Source of the DNA: Girardinichthys multiradiatus
Lineage: Eukaryota > Chordata > Actinopteri > Cyprinodontiformes > Goodeidae
DNA: 64,000 bases
Assembly (NCBI RefSeq): GCF_021462225.1
Contig: NC_061817.1
Coordinates: 3,222,751-3,286,750, forward strand
Direction of reading: 5' to 3'
Both the position numbers and the translations under genes were made by a program. The notes under the pieces were generated by a model that did no database searches, was not told where the DNA came from, and worked only from the letters and a program-made list of their open reading frames with translations. This document shows, piece after piece, positions 55,201 to 64,000 of this stretch (position 1 is its first letter; every line of letters begins with the position of its first letter).

Positions 55201-55734
55201 TACCAAATCTAAAATCATGGTCAAAGCATTTTGAATAGCCTTGGTAGAAGTAATTAAATGTGCTGTAAATGTAAGCATTGAGATGTTTGTATGCTCCACG
55301 CATATGTACATTAAAACAGGTGCATAACAAATATTAGAACTTCCACAGTGATTTATTCTTAATTTAGAAAATTGGCACACATTAGCCTCATGCACAAAAA
55401 GAGAGGCAGCAAATTAGAGATGAACTCTGTGCAACAGCTGTTCTGTCAGTGTGCACTCTCTGGTTCACATTTTGTTTTCCACAAGAGCTTCTGCTGGGGT
55501 GTTTACAGGGTTGTGCATGAAGGAGTGGAAAGAACATAAGACTGGACTGATCACCTGCTCACTGACAACAGCATAAATGCAAACAGATGGTTTTGTAATC
55601 CAGCCATTTACATGGCTGCATATGAAGGATTTGCTAACCACAACCAGAAACACCCATCTTTACCCCAACACAATATACTGACTGGTAATAATTACCATTT
55701 TTTGGTTAGCATCTTATGAAATGGTACACATTTT
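55201..55734. other. no gene recognised
   Basis: Anonymous sequence. The 62-codon frame at 55465-55653 has no recognised motif. Confidence 0.4.
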
Positions 55735-56092
55735 TGTCAGGATCTGTCTGTGTATTAGTTTGTTTTTGTTCATTTAAACTCAGTTTAGCCTTTGTTGACC
55801 TCCTTTCTGTGTTATCGTGTTAATTGGTCTGGTCCTCAGTTTGGTCTTGTTGGTGATTGGTTCTCTCTGCATTTCTGTTTGTATATATGTTACTTTGTTG
55901 CCTCAGTTCCCCACTGTTTCGTTACGCTACCCTGTATCTGATCTCTGTATCTTTATTGTGTGTCCTGGCATGATTCTGGTTTTACTTGCTCCTGATTTCC
56001 TGCCTGGTTCATGTAGAAGAAGTACTTGCATTTGTCTGGCTCCTGGTGTCCTTCCTCTGCACTTCGGTCCTACCCAAACTCACATCATGACA
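55735..56092. mobile_element. possible solo LTR, 358 bp
   Basis: It starts TGTCAGGATCTG and ends CATCATGACA, so it has TG...CA ends with a TGTCA/TGACA inverted pair. The flanks ATTTT and GTTTT match at four of five bases. The T-rich, CT-rich body resembles the LTR-like direct repeats at 41118. The open frame at 55817-56155 is not a recognised gene. Confidence 0.45.
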
Positions 56093-56384
56093 GTTTTGCA
56101 CGTTATCTTAGCAACTAACTTGTTAACAAAATTGTGTCATCAACCCACTCCATAAGGCCCAACTATTGTGTTATGTTGCATGCGTTAGCTAATAGGAGAT
56201 GAGTGGCAAGGCATCAACCTGAGCAGTAGCAGGTCAGGCTAGAAGGCCCAGTGATCCATGCACCCCGACCCAACCACCATTCCCCTGTTAAGACTCCCCA
56301 CCACCCGAGGGCTCCAAACCCACAAACAAACTCAAAACCTCATATTACGGGTTAAACGTAATATTTGCTGCTAAGAAAAATTAA
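56093..56384. other. no gene recognised
   Basis: Short anonymous segment, C-rich near 56260-56330. Confidence 0.4.
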
Positions 56385-57128
56385 AGGAGGACTTTTTCAT
56401 CAGAATATAATATCAAGTCAAACATTCGGTATATTGATCTGGTAAGTTAAGTAGTAGAAGGGTTTGTTAATTAGTGTCAGCTGTTCTGATGTCAATGAAA
56501 TTGACAACAGGTGCACTAAAGGGTGATGGACCGGGCTGACTGAGGTCCTTAACCAATCCACAGGTCTGGTATGTGCTCCTTTGTACAAGGAGGAACAGGA
56601 TGAGTACTGACAGAGCTCTAAAAGTGACCTCTAGGGGCCACTGGTGTGAATGTCTCTGACCAAACCATTAGAAATAGACTTCATGAGGGTAGTCTGAGAG
56701 CCCAACGTCCTCTAGTAGACCCTGTGCCCACTACCCGGCACCATGGAGCTTGAATTGCATTTTCAAAGAACGCTGGAATTGACAGGTTCGTCACTGGTGC
56801 CCTGTTATTTTCACAGATTAGAGCAGGTTCACTCTGAGCTCATGTGACAGATATGAAAGGGTCCAGAGAAGCTGTGGTGAATGTTATGCTGCATGCAACA
56901 TCGTTCAGTATGATTGGTTGGGTGGTGGGCCAGTGTTGGACCTGGAAGGCATATCCAGGAAGGGATGCACAGACCTGTACAGGATGAACAATGGCACCCT
57001 GACAGCCATTAGGTATCGAGATGAAATTCTAACCCATTGTTAGATGCTTCACTGTGGAGTGGGTCCTGGATTTCTCCTGGTGCATGACAATGCCTCATGT
57101 GGCAAGAGTATCCAGGCAGTTCCTGAAT
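56385..57128 (+). pseudogene. Tc1/mariner-like transposon relic, cut by an L2 tail
   Basis: The left end has TCAAGTCAAACATTCGGTATA and CAACAGGTGCACTAAAGGG. Transposase pieces in shifting frames include a GVNVSDQT-like segment near 56650, an FTD-stop-SRFTLSSCDRYERV segment near 56812-56865, NIVQ and an AIRYRDEIL segment, and GPGFLLVHDNASCGKS near 57060-57110. In the FTD segment the codon after the first catalytic Asp is TAG where GAG is expected. The order fits a Tc1/mariner transposase up to the second catalytic Asp. The rest is missing where the L2 tail starts at 57131. Confidence 0.8.
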
Positions 57129-57579
57129 GATTCAATTCAATTCAGTTTTATTTATACAGTGCCAATTTACAACACATGTCATCTCAAGGCCCTTCACAAA
57201 GGGTTTAGAATGGTATAGGGTTGTTGGGGAGGTTAGATTAAACTACTGGCGTTGGAGTTTGGCCATTTTAGAATGGGCTATGTGTTAGGGGTACTAAGTA
57301 AAATAATACACTGATAAAGTGTATCCATGTGGAGCCCATTGCTGACCATTATTACACTAAAAACCACAAGGATTGGGGGTACCTCTCTCTGTCAGACTGA
57401 TTATAACCATTAGAAAAGAGAAGTGGTCGCACCCAGCAGATTGCATCCAGTCAGTTACTTGTAGCAGTCACTCCTCCTGGATGAGCATGTAGCGACAGCG
57501 GACAGTCACTGGCGTTGACTTTGCAGTAATCCCTCATACTGAGCATGCATGTACCGACAGTGGAGAGGAAATCTCCCTT

Positions 57580-58392
57580 TTAACAGGAAGAAACGTCCAG
57601 CAGAACCAGGCTCAGTGTGATTGACCATCTGCCACGACCGATATATGTGAGGAGGATAATTTTAAATTCTGTTCTTGATTTAACAGGGAGCCAATGAAGG
57701 GAAGCTAAAATAGGATAAATATGATCTCTCTTTTTAATTTTTATTAGAACTCCTGCTGCAGCATTTTGAATCAGCTGAAGGCTTTTAACTGCATTTTGTG
57801 GACATCCTGATAGTAAAAAATTACAATAGTCCAGCCTTGAAGAAACAAATGCATGGACTAGTATTTCAGCGTCACTCCTGGATAGGATATTTCTCATTTT
57901 CGCAATGTTCTGGAGGTGAAAGAAGGAAATCCTAGAAACCCTTTTAACATTGGATATAAATGACATGTCCTGGTCAAAAATAACACCAAGGTCTTTTACA
58001 TTATTACCGGAGGTCAATTTAATGCCATCCAGGTTAAGTGATTGACTAAGCAGTTTCTTTTTTAAAGACTCCGGTCCAAAGACGACAACTTCTGTCTTGT
58101 CTGAATTTAGATGCAGAAAATTTAAAGTCATCCAAGTTTTTATGTCTTCAAGACGTGTTTGTAGTCTATCTAACTGGTTGGGCTCATCAGGATTTATGGA
58201 TAAGTAAAGCTGAGTATCATCAGCGTAACAGTGAAAATGTATCCTATGCTGCCTGATAATCTTACCTATTGGAAGCATATATATAGTAAAGAGAATTGGC
58301 CCAAGTACTAAACCCTGTGGTACTCCACAATTAAACCTGGAGTTTAAAGATGATTTATCATTTACATGAACAAAATGGTATCTGTCAGACAA
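57580..58392 (-). pseudogene. L2 reverse transcriptase, C-terminal part with YADD
   Basis: A 270-codon frame. It shows [21 protein letters not shown] (motif B), FHCYADDTQLYLS (motif C, both Asp present), NFLHLNSDKTEVVVFG, NVKDLGVIFDQDMSF and the thumb-like LVHAFVSSRLDYCNFLLSG...ILASLHWLPVKSRTEFKIILLTY. After LLTY the frame runs straight into 3' UTR sequence, because the last part of the ORF (LAPSYI to AFKARLKTFLF in other copies) is deleted. A stop and frameshift separate it from the upstream RT half at 58606. Confidence 0.9.
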
Positions 58393-58605
58393 ATAAGATT
58401 TAAATCAGCCTATCGCTGTTCCCCTGATCCCTACAATAGTTCCAGCCTTTCTAAGAGAATATTATGATCGACTGTATCAAATGCAGCACTGAGAACAACA
58501 TTATCTGAGACCAGGAGAACATCATTTCACTTTCGCTGTTTCATTGTTATGATGAGCTCTGAAACCTGACTGAAACTCTTCAAACAGGCCATTGCTGTGT
58601 AAATG

Positions 58606-59052
58606 CTAACACATTTGATTAACAACTATTTTCTCAAGAATTTTAGATAAGAAAGGAAGAGTGGATATAGGTCTGTAATTTTTCAAGTCATCTCGATCAA
58701 GTGAAGGTTTCTTCAGTAAAGGTTTAATTAAAGCTACCTTAAAAGCTTGTGGTACATATCCATTTACTAAGAATAGATTAATCATATCTAAAATGGGGCT
58801 GTTAATCAGAGGGAAGACTTCCTTAAATAATTTGGTTGGAATTGAGTCTAAAATACAATTTGAAGGTTTAGACGAAGCTACTTTTTTTGATAACCCAGGA
58901 AGCCCCACAGGATCAAAACAGTCCAAACACAGATCAAGTTCTACAGTTACTTCCAATGTTGTCTCACTTGCTGAGGATGAAGTAATCATCTTCGGGAGTA
59001 TGTCAAAGATTTTATTTTTAATAGAATCAATTTTATTTAAGAAGAATCCCAT
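58606..59052 (-). pseudogene. L2 reverse transcriptase, N-terminal part
   Basis: 148 codons with MGFFLNKIDSIKNKI, DPVGLPGLSKKVASSKPSNC, LDSIPTKLFKEVFPLI and FKVALIKPLLKKPSLDRDDLKNYRPISTLPFLSKILEKIV. This is the start of the L2 RT fingers. Between it and the downstream RT frame the motif A region (58400-58600) is damaged. The corresponding sequence is present in the 4345 and 27864 copies. Confidence 0.85.
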
Positions 59053-59056
59053 AAAG

Positions 59057-59464
59057 TCATGACTGCTGGAATGGATAGCTCAACAGAGCTATGACGCTAT
59101 GACTCTGTGTAAGTTTAGCAACTGTACTAAAGAGAAACCTAGGATTATTCTTGTTCTCTACTATTAATGATGAGAAAGAAGGTGTTCTGGCTTGGCGAAG
59201 TGTGTTTTTAGACAACAGTAGGCTATTTTTCCAGATTAAGCAGGAATCCTCTAGGTGTGTACAGCGCCATTTTTTCTCCAGTTTTCTAACATTGTGCTTT
59301 AAAGTATGCAGCTCTGAATTAAACCAGGGACCCAGCCTCCTATGAATAATTACCTTCCTTTTCAAGGGGGCTACATTGTCTAATGCATCACACAACGATG
59401 AAGTAACACTATGAACAAGAAAATCAATTTGTGAAGGCGAAGAAACAAAATTATTGCCCTCCAC
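59057..59464 (-). pseudogene. L2 linker between endonuclease and RT
   Basis: 135 codons containing LVHSVTSSLCDALDNVAPLKRKVIIHRRLGPWFNSELHTLKHNVRKLEKKW and FSSLIVENKNNPRFLFSTVAKLT, the conserved tract before the L2 RT. It joins RT sequence after a frame change at 59057. Confidence 0.85.
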
Positions 59465-59770
59465 TGTGTTTTTCTGTGATAATGAGGAAATTAAAAGTGG
59501 AACAGATTCTTTAAAGGTTGTTACAGCATTGTCTGATAATTGTCACATTCTGTGGCTTAAGTGGACCAATGCGCAGACAAGAGCTGGGCAGCAGCATGTT
59601 ATAGTAAGGCTTCATCTTTATTCAAATAATTCCAGAAACGTAGCAAAAATCACTGCAGGTAATAACGTGTCGAGTCCAAAACTTACATGAGTTCTCTCTG
59701 CAGGAACGTAGCACAACAGAACTTAATTAGGGATAGTGAATGGGAGGAAGAACAATGAAACTAGACCAAC

Positions 59771-59778
59771 TTATATAC
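59771..59778 (-). promoter_or_regulatory. TATA box of the solo LTR
   Basis: TATATAAG on the minus strand, about 155 bp upstream of the AATAAA at 59617-59622 in the same orientation. Confidence 0.55.
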
Positions 59779-60231
59779 AGAGGGTAACAATGGGCAGATA
59801 ATCAAAAGAACTAGGAACAGGTGTGACATGGAAGCAGGGAGGCTGAAGGAACAGGTGAAACTAATACAAAGACTAAAGCATAAGAGAAGGGACTAATAAA
59901 CAATACAGAGACACAGACCTAAGCAAAACTATAGACAAAGATAAATAACCAAATGAAGCATAAGAATCTAGAATAACCATGAACTAAAGGGAACGGAAGA
60001 AACACCACAACCTAAGATCTAAGACACTGGCAACATAAGAATTAACAAAGAACCCATAAAGAACCCTGATTACAAAAGTGAACAAACCTAAACAAACATT
60101 GATTGAACTAACTGGGAAGGATGCAGAGAAAGCAAGAACTAGAATAAATGTAAACAATAACAAAAGCTAACCTATAAGGAGGGACTGGAAGAATGGAGGT
60201 AAACTAGGGGAACTAAGCTAGAGAACTATGA

Positions 60232-60284
60232 TAACAATAATACTACTAATAATACTAATAATGCTAATAATAATAATAATGAGA
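60232..60284. repeat. AAT/TAC trinucleotide-rich microsatellite
   Basis: Imperfect ATA/AAT repeats with occasional TACT interruptions within the solo LTR. Confidence 0.85.
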
Positions 60285-60555
60285 AAACCATTCTAAGTCA
60301 TAAATAAGAAAACAACAACTAAAAGAACTATGAGCGACGGGAGAGAAACTACAAACACTAGGAGCCAGGAGAGAGAACAAAACTAACATCAAATTAACTG
60401 AAGGAATAAAACAACAACACTACTAAGCCCAAAGAATAAAGAGACCCAACTGAAAAGCAAAGCAAACACAAAACCAAAATAGAGTCCAAAATGTCGCACC
60501 CCGACAATAATGATCTACTATGATGAAATTTTCTTTCAGGTGTGGAGTACCCGGT

Positions 60556-60786
60556 TTAATTAAACTCAAAGGTTATTAAAAAATGGTCAGACAGGACAGG
60601 GTTATGAGAAAATATTGTTATGTCTTCACACTCGATGCCATATGTCAGCACAAAGTCCAGAGAATGAAGACAATAGTGGATAGGTTTGTTAATGTTTTGC
60701 GCAAAGCCAATTGAGTCTAAGAAAGCATTAAAGGCTATATTTAGGCTATCACTTTCAGTGTAAACATGAATGTTAAAATCCCCCAC
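60556..60786 (-). pseudogene. L2 endonuclease C-terminal fragment
   Basis: 76 codons. MGDFNIHVYTESDSLNIAF carries the GDFN motif (catalytic Asp and Asn). It is followed by LDFVLTYGIECEDI and LSDHFLITFEF, with the terminal Asp-His pair of APE-like endonucleases. The rest of the endonuclease would lie to the right but is displaced by the LINE inserted at about 60797. Confidence 0.9.
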
Positions 60787-61067
60787 TATAATAACCTTAT
60801 CAGAATCAGAAAAGCTTTATTGCCAAGTACGTTTTTGGACATACAAGGAATTTGTTTTGGCGTAGTCGGTGCAATACAATACAAATTAAACAGTATAAAC
60901 ATATCTACAATATAATATAAATATATGTGCACAGTTTTAAGTGAGTGAGAGTAAGTATAGAGCAGTATAAGATGCAAGAGCAATACAACAGTGCAGGTGA
61001 TCATTGTGCAAGTATGGCAGTGCAAGTAAAGCAGGAGTCCAAGCTGAGCGTTAATGTAATGCACAGG

Positions 61068-64000
61068 TTACAAGTGTCCTGTCAGCAAAAAAAAAAGGGG
61101 GGGGGGGGGGGGGGGGGGGGGGGGGAGTGTCAGGGTGGTTCCGGGCTTTGTTAACAAGGCTGGTGGCAGATGGGAAAAACTGTTCTTGTGGCGTGAGGTT
61201 TTGGTCCGGATGGACCGCAGCCTCCTGCCAGAGGGGAGAGTCTCAAAGAGTCTGTGACTGGGGTGGGAGGGATCAGCCAGAATCTTCCCTGCCCGCTTCA
61301 GGGTCCTGGAGGTGTACAGTTCCTGGAGCGACAGTAGACTGCAGCCAATCACCTTCTCAGCAGACCGAATGACACGCTGCAGCCTGCCCTTATCCTTGGC
61401 TGTAGCAGCAGCGTACCAGATGGTGATGGAGGAGGTGAGGATGGACTCAATGATGGCTGTGTAGAAGTGCACCATCATAGTCTTTGGCAGGTTGAATTTC
61501 TTCAGCTGCCGCAGGAAGAACATCCTCTGCTGGGCTTTCTTGATGAGGGAGCTGATGTTTGGCTCCCACTTGAGATCCTGGGAGATGATGGTTCCCAGGA
61601 AGCGGAAAGATTCCACAGTGTCAATTGTGGAGTCACAGAGGGTGATGGGGGCAGGTGGGGCTGGGTTCTGCCTGAAGTCCACAACCATCTCCACTGTCTT
61701 TAGAGCGTTGAGCTCAAGGTTGTTCTGGCTGCACCAGTCCAACAGATGGTCCACCTCCCATCTGTACGCGGACTCGTCACCATCAGAGATGAGTCCGATC
61801 AGGGCGGTGTCGTCCGCAAACTTCAGAAGCTTGACAGACTGGTGACTGGAGGTGCAGCTGTTGGTGTACAGGGAGAAGAGCAGAGGAGAGAGAACACAGC
61901 CTTGGGGGGAACCGGTGCTGATGGTCAGGGAGTCAGAGACGTGCTTCCCCAACCTCACGCGCTGCTTCCTGTCAGACAGGAAGTCAGTGATCCACCTGCA
62001 GGTGGAGTCGGGCACACTTAGCTGGGAGAGCTTCTCCTGTAGCAGAACTGGGATGATGGTGTTGAAGGCAGAGCTGAAATCCACAAACAGGATCCTGGCA
62101 TAGGTTCCTGTGGAGTCCAGGTGCCGGAGGATGAAGTGAAGGGCTAGGTTGACTGCATCGTCTACAGACCTGTTGGCTCTGTAGGCAAACTGCAGGGGGT
62201 CCAGGAGGGGGTCGCTGATGTCTTTTAGGTGTGAGAGCACAAGGCGCTCAAAGGTCTTCATCACCACAGAGGTCAGGGCGACGGGTCTGAAGTCATTAAG
62301 CCCTGTGGTCCTTGGCTTCTTGGGAACAGGGACGATGGTGGAGGACTTGAAGCAGGCTGGCACATGACATGTCTCCAGTGAGGTGTTAAAAATGTCTGTG
62401 AAGACTGGAGACAGCTGATCAGCGCAGTGCTTCAGGCTGGCTGGTGAGACAGAATCCTGACCAGCAGCTTTCCGGGGGTTCTTTCTCCTGAAGAGTTTGT
62501 GTACGTCCCTCTCCTGGATGGAAAGAGCCGTCCTCGGCGTGGGTAGGGGGCTGGTGGGGGGGAACTTCAGGGTGGGGGTTGGAGGTGCCAAGGCCCCTCT
62601 TGAGGTTGGGGAGGTGGTGGATTGTGGCTGCAACTGTTGGGGGGCGTCGTGGGGGATGGTTGCAGGACTGTCCCTTTGTCTTTCAAAGCGGCAGTAGAAC
62701 TCGTTCAGGTCGTTGGCGAGGCGTCGGTCGTTGATGGAGTGGGGGGCTTTCGGCTTGTAGATGGTGATTTGCTTGAGCCCTTTCCAGACAGACGCAGAGT
62801 TGTTGGCTGAGAACTGGTTTTGGAGCTTCTCAGAGTACAGTCGTTTGGCCTCTTTCACTGCCTTGCCAAACTTGTACTTTGCCTCTCTGTATATGTCTTT
62901 GTCCCCACTCCTGAAGGCCTCTTCCTTATCCAGTCTTAACCTTCTGAGTTTAGCTGTGAACCAGGGTTTGTCGTTGTTGTAACTCACCCTGATGCATGAT
63001 GGTACACAGCTGTCCTCACAGAAGCTGATGTAGGAAGTCACAGCCTCTGTGTACTCGTCCAGACTGTTGGTAGTAGTCCTGAACACATCCCAGTCTGTAC
63101 AGCCTAAACACGCCTGGAGATTCTCCACAGCCTCACTGATCCACTTCCTTGTCGTCCTCACAACAGGTTTGCAGAGCTTTAGTTTCTGCCTGTATGCAGG
63201 AATCAGGTGGACCATGATGTGGTCGGATTGGCCCAGTGCAGCACGTGGGACGGCGTGATAAGCGTCTCTGATGGTGGTGTAACAGTGATCCAGAATGTTG
63301 TCCTCTCTGGTCGGACATTTTATAAACTGTCTATATTTGGGGAGTTCGTGGGTCAGATTACCTTTGTTAAAGTCACCAACGACAATTACTAAGGAGTCCG
63401 GGTTGGTCTGCTCCACACTCAGTATCTGGTCGGCGAGCATGCGCTGTGCGACCTGCACGTTAGCTTGCGGCGGGATGTAAACACCGACCAGGATGAACGA
63501 AGCGAACTCACGGGGGGAATAGAAAGGCTTACAGTTTATGATGAAGGCTTCCAGGTCTGGAGAACAGTGCTGCTGAATCACCGTCACGTCGTTGCACCAA
63601 CCACTGTTGAGGTAAAAACAGATTCCTCCACCTTTTGCTTTGCCGGAGAGTTCCGTGTCTCTGTCCGCTCTGTAGAGCTGGAATCCTGCCAGCTGCAGCG
63701 CAGAGTCCGGTATTAATCCACACAGCCACGTCTCCGTGAAGCACAAAACTGCCGATGAATAAAAGTCCCTGTTTTTCCCCAACAGCAGTTGTAGTTCGTC
63801 AACTTTGTTGGGAAGTGAGCGCACGTTAGAGAGAAATATTCCAGGTAACGGTGTTCGTAGTCCACGCTGGCGAAGTCGTACCAGCACCTCAGCCCATTTC
63901 CCTCTCTTCCGGCGTTTCACCGCGTGAACAAAGGTGAGCGCACCTTTGACCAGAATGTCCAAAAATTCCAGAGCAGTAGGCAGAAAAGTTGGAAATAACT
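61068..64000 (-). CDS. LINE ORF2-like protein: APE endonuclease plus reverse transcriptase, 5' end outside window
   Basis: More than 964 codons without a stop. Numbering is from the TTG at 63962; the frame stays open upstream to 64000 with no ATG, so the true start is beyond the window. Endonuclease: Asn46 (NVRSL), Glu77 (TETWL), Tyr162 (VYIPP), Asp197/Asn199 (GDFN), and Asp247/His248 (SDH). Linker about 260-480, including a Pro/Thr-rich stretch. [25 protein letters not shown], Asp628 (FVDFSSAF, motif A), GSPQG 684-688 (motif B) and FADD 715-718 (motif C). C terminus: [17 protein letters not shown] and [10 protein letters not shown]. The last residues, including a polyproline run, come from the G29 tract and are probably not conserved. 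All catalytic residues are present. It acts in retrotransposition by nicking target DNA and priming reverse transcription. Confidence 0.93.
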   Translation of the reverse strand, partial: LFPTFLPTALEFLDILVKGALTFVHAVKRRKRGKWAEVLVRLRQRGLRTPLPGIFLSNVRSLPNKVDELQLLLGKNRDFYSSAVLCFTETWLCGLIPDSALQLAGFQLYRADRDTELSGKAKGGGICFYLNSGWCNDVTVIQQHCSPDLEAFIINCKPFYSPREFASFILVGVYIPPQANVQVAQRMLADQILSVEQTNPDSLVIVVGDFNKGNLTHELPKYRQFIKCPTREDNILDHCYTTIRDAYHAVPRAALGQSDHIMVHLIPAYRQKLKLCKPVVRTTRKWISEAVENLQACLGCTDWDVFRTTTNSLDEYTEAVTSYISFCEDSCVPSCIRVSYNNDKPWFTAKLRRLRLDKEEAFRSGDKDIYREAKYKFGKAVKEAKRLYSEKLQNQFSANNSASVWKGLKQITIYKPKAPHSINDRRLANDLNEFYCRFERQRDSPATIPHDAPQQLQPQSTTSPTSRGALAPPTPTLKFPPTSPLPTPRTALSIQERDVHKLFRRKNPRKAAGQDSVSPASLKHCADQLSPVFTDIFNTSLETCHVPACFKSSTIVPVPKKPRTTGLNDFRPVALTSVVMKTFERLVLSHLKDISDPLLDPLQFAYRANRSVDDAVNLALHFILRHLDSTGTYARILFVDFSSAFNTIIPVLLQEKLSQLSVPDSTCRWITDFLSDRKQRVRLGKHVSDSLTISTGSPQGCVLSPLLFSLYTNSCTSSHQSVKLLKFADDTALIGLISDGDESAYRWEVDHLLDWCSQNNLELNALKTVEMVVDFRQNPAPPAPITLCDSTIDTVESFRFLGTIISQDLKWEPNISSLIKKAQQRMFFLRQLKKFNLPKTMMVHFYTAIIESILTSSITIWYAAATAKDKGRLQRVIRSAEKVIGCSLLSLQELYTSRTLKRAGKILADPSHPSHRLFETLPSGRRLRSIRTKTSRHKNSFSHLPPALLTKPGTTLTLPPPPPPPPPLFFLLTGHL
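61087..61125. repeat. A10 G29 homopolymer tract
   Basis: Ten A followed by 29 G on the plus strand, at the 3' end of the LINE ORF. It is purine-only and G-quadruplex capable, and its length is likely to be unreliable in sequencing. Confidence 0.95.

Larger units (their letters stand above)
59541..60506 (-). mobile_element. solo LTR, 966 bp, with 5-bp target duplication
   Basis: It starts TGTCAC and ends CCGACA on the plus strand, with ATAAT on both sides (59536-59540 and 60507-60511) inside L2 coding sequence. On the minus strand it has LTR order: U3, a TATATAAG-type TATA box at about 59771-59778, and AATAAA at 59617-59622, ending GTGACA. No internal region remains, as expected after recombination between two LTRs. 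Confidence 0.9.
57131..60796 (-). mobile_element. L2 LINE, 3' two thirds, carrying a solo LTR and cut by another LINE
   Basis: The tail (TTCAATTCAATTCAG then TTATTTATACAGTGCC) is at 57131. The 3' UTR is followed by RT (57650-59052), the pre-RT linker (59057-59464) and the end of the endonuclease (60556-60786). A 966-bp solo LTR at 59541 interrupts it, and at about 60797 another LINE replaces its 5' part. Most of the ORF is readable, though broken. Confidence 0.9.
60797..64000 (-). mobile_element. young jockey-superfamily LINE, runs off the window
   Basis: The 3' end, with ATCAGAATCAGAAAAGC, lies inside L2 endonuclease sequence at 60797. A 270-bp 3' UTR is followed by one long ORF open to the window edge. 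Tails of the same family occur at 17520, and a related antisense copy at 4862. Few signs of decay, so it is probably the youngest LINE here. Confidence 0.9.

Noticed and set aside
61127..61845. Plus-strand frames across the LINE ORF
   Set aside because: Antisense shadows of the long minus-strand LINE gene.

Overview
This window looks like non-coding DNA from a teleost fish, probably a percomorph, dominated by transposable elements. The signs are several Tc1-like families with TA target duplications, L2-type LINEs with the teleost 3' tail, other jockey-superfamily LINEs, LTR elements, hAT and Harbinger relics, AT-rich intergenic sequence and long TA microsatellites. I see no host protein-coding exon, tRNA or rRNA gene. 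All recognisable proteins are transposases or retrotransposon proteins. No previously undescribed biological system is convincingly present.

Layout: 0.5-4 kb holds L2 scraps and a decayed Ty3/gypsy pol. 4.3-7.7 kb is an L2 LINE split by an antisense LINE. 7.8-13.7 kb has DNA-element relics, a probable LTR hosting a 1,625-bp Tc1-like element, a broken DD36E transposon and a hAT relic. 15.2-17 kb is a LINE tail split by a 1,610-bp Tc1-like element. 19.5-28.7 kb is a three-level nest: an L2 LINE split by an LTR element with 4-bp target duplications, itself split by another LINE. 28.7-37 kb is mostly anonymous AT-rich DNA with small relics. 37.5-39.4 kb has a Harbinger relic and a Tc1-like element in a TA array. 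40.9-42.8 kb is a block of four minisatellites between ~310-bp direct repeats. 44.2-45.5 kb and 47.6-49.2 kb are well-preserved Tc1-like elements. 52-57 kb is a patchwork of relics. 57.1-64 kb is an L2 LINE carrying a solo LTR and then a young LINE whose ORF of more than 960 codons is still open at the window edge.

The interest is stratigraphic and mutational. Interruptions with target duplications give a relative order of insertion. Several otherwise intact transposases carry single identifiable inactivating changes: Glu to Lys at the catalytic site, CGA to TGA nonsense, and TAG in place of the catalytic Glu. Two autonomous-looking ORFs, at 47848-48852 and 61068-64000, keep all catalytic residues I can check. 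Subfamily names are from recognition of protein motifs, not from database searches.
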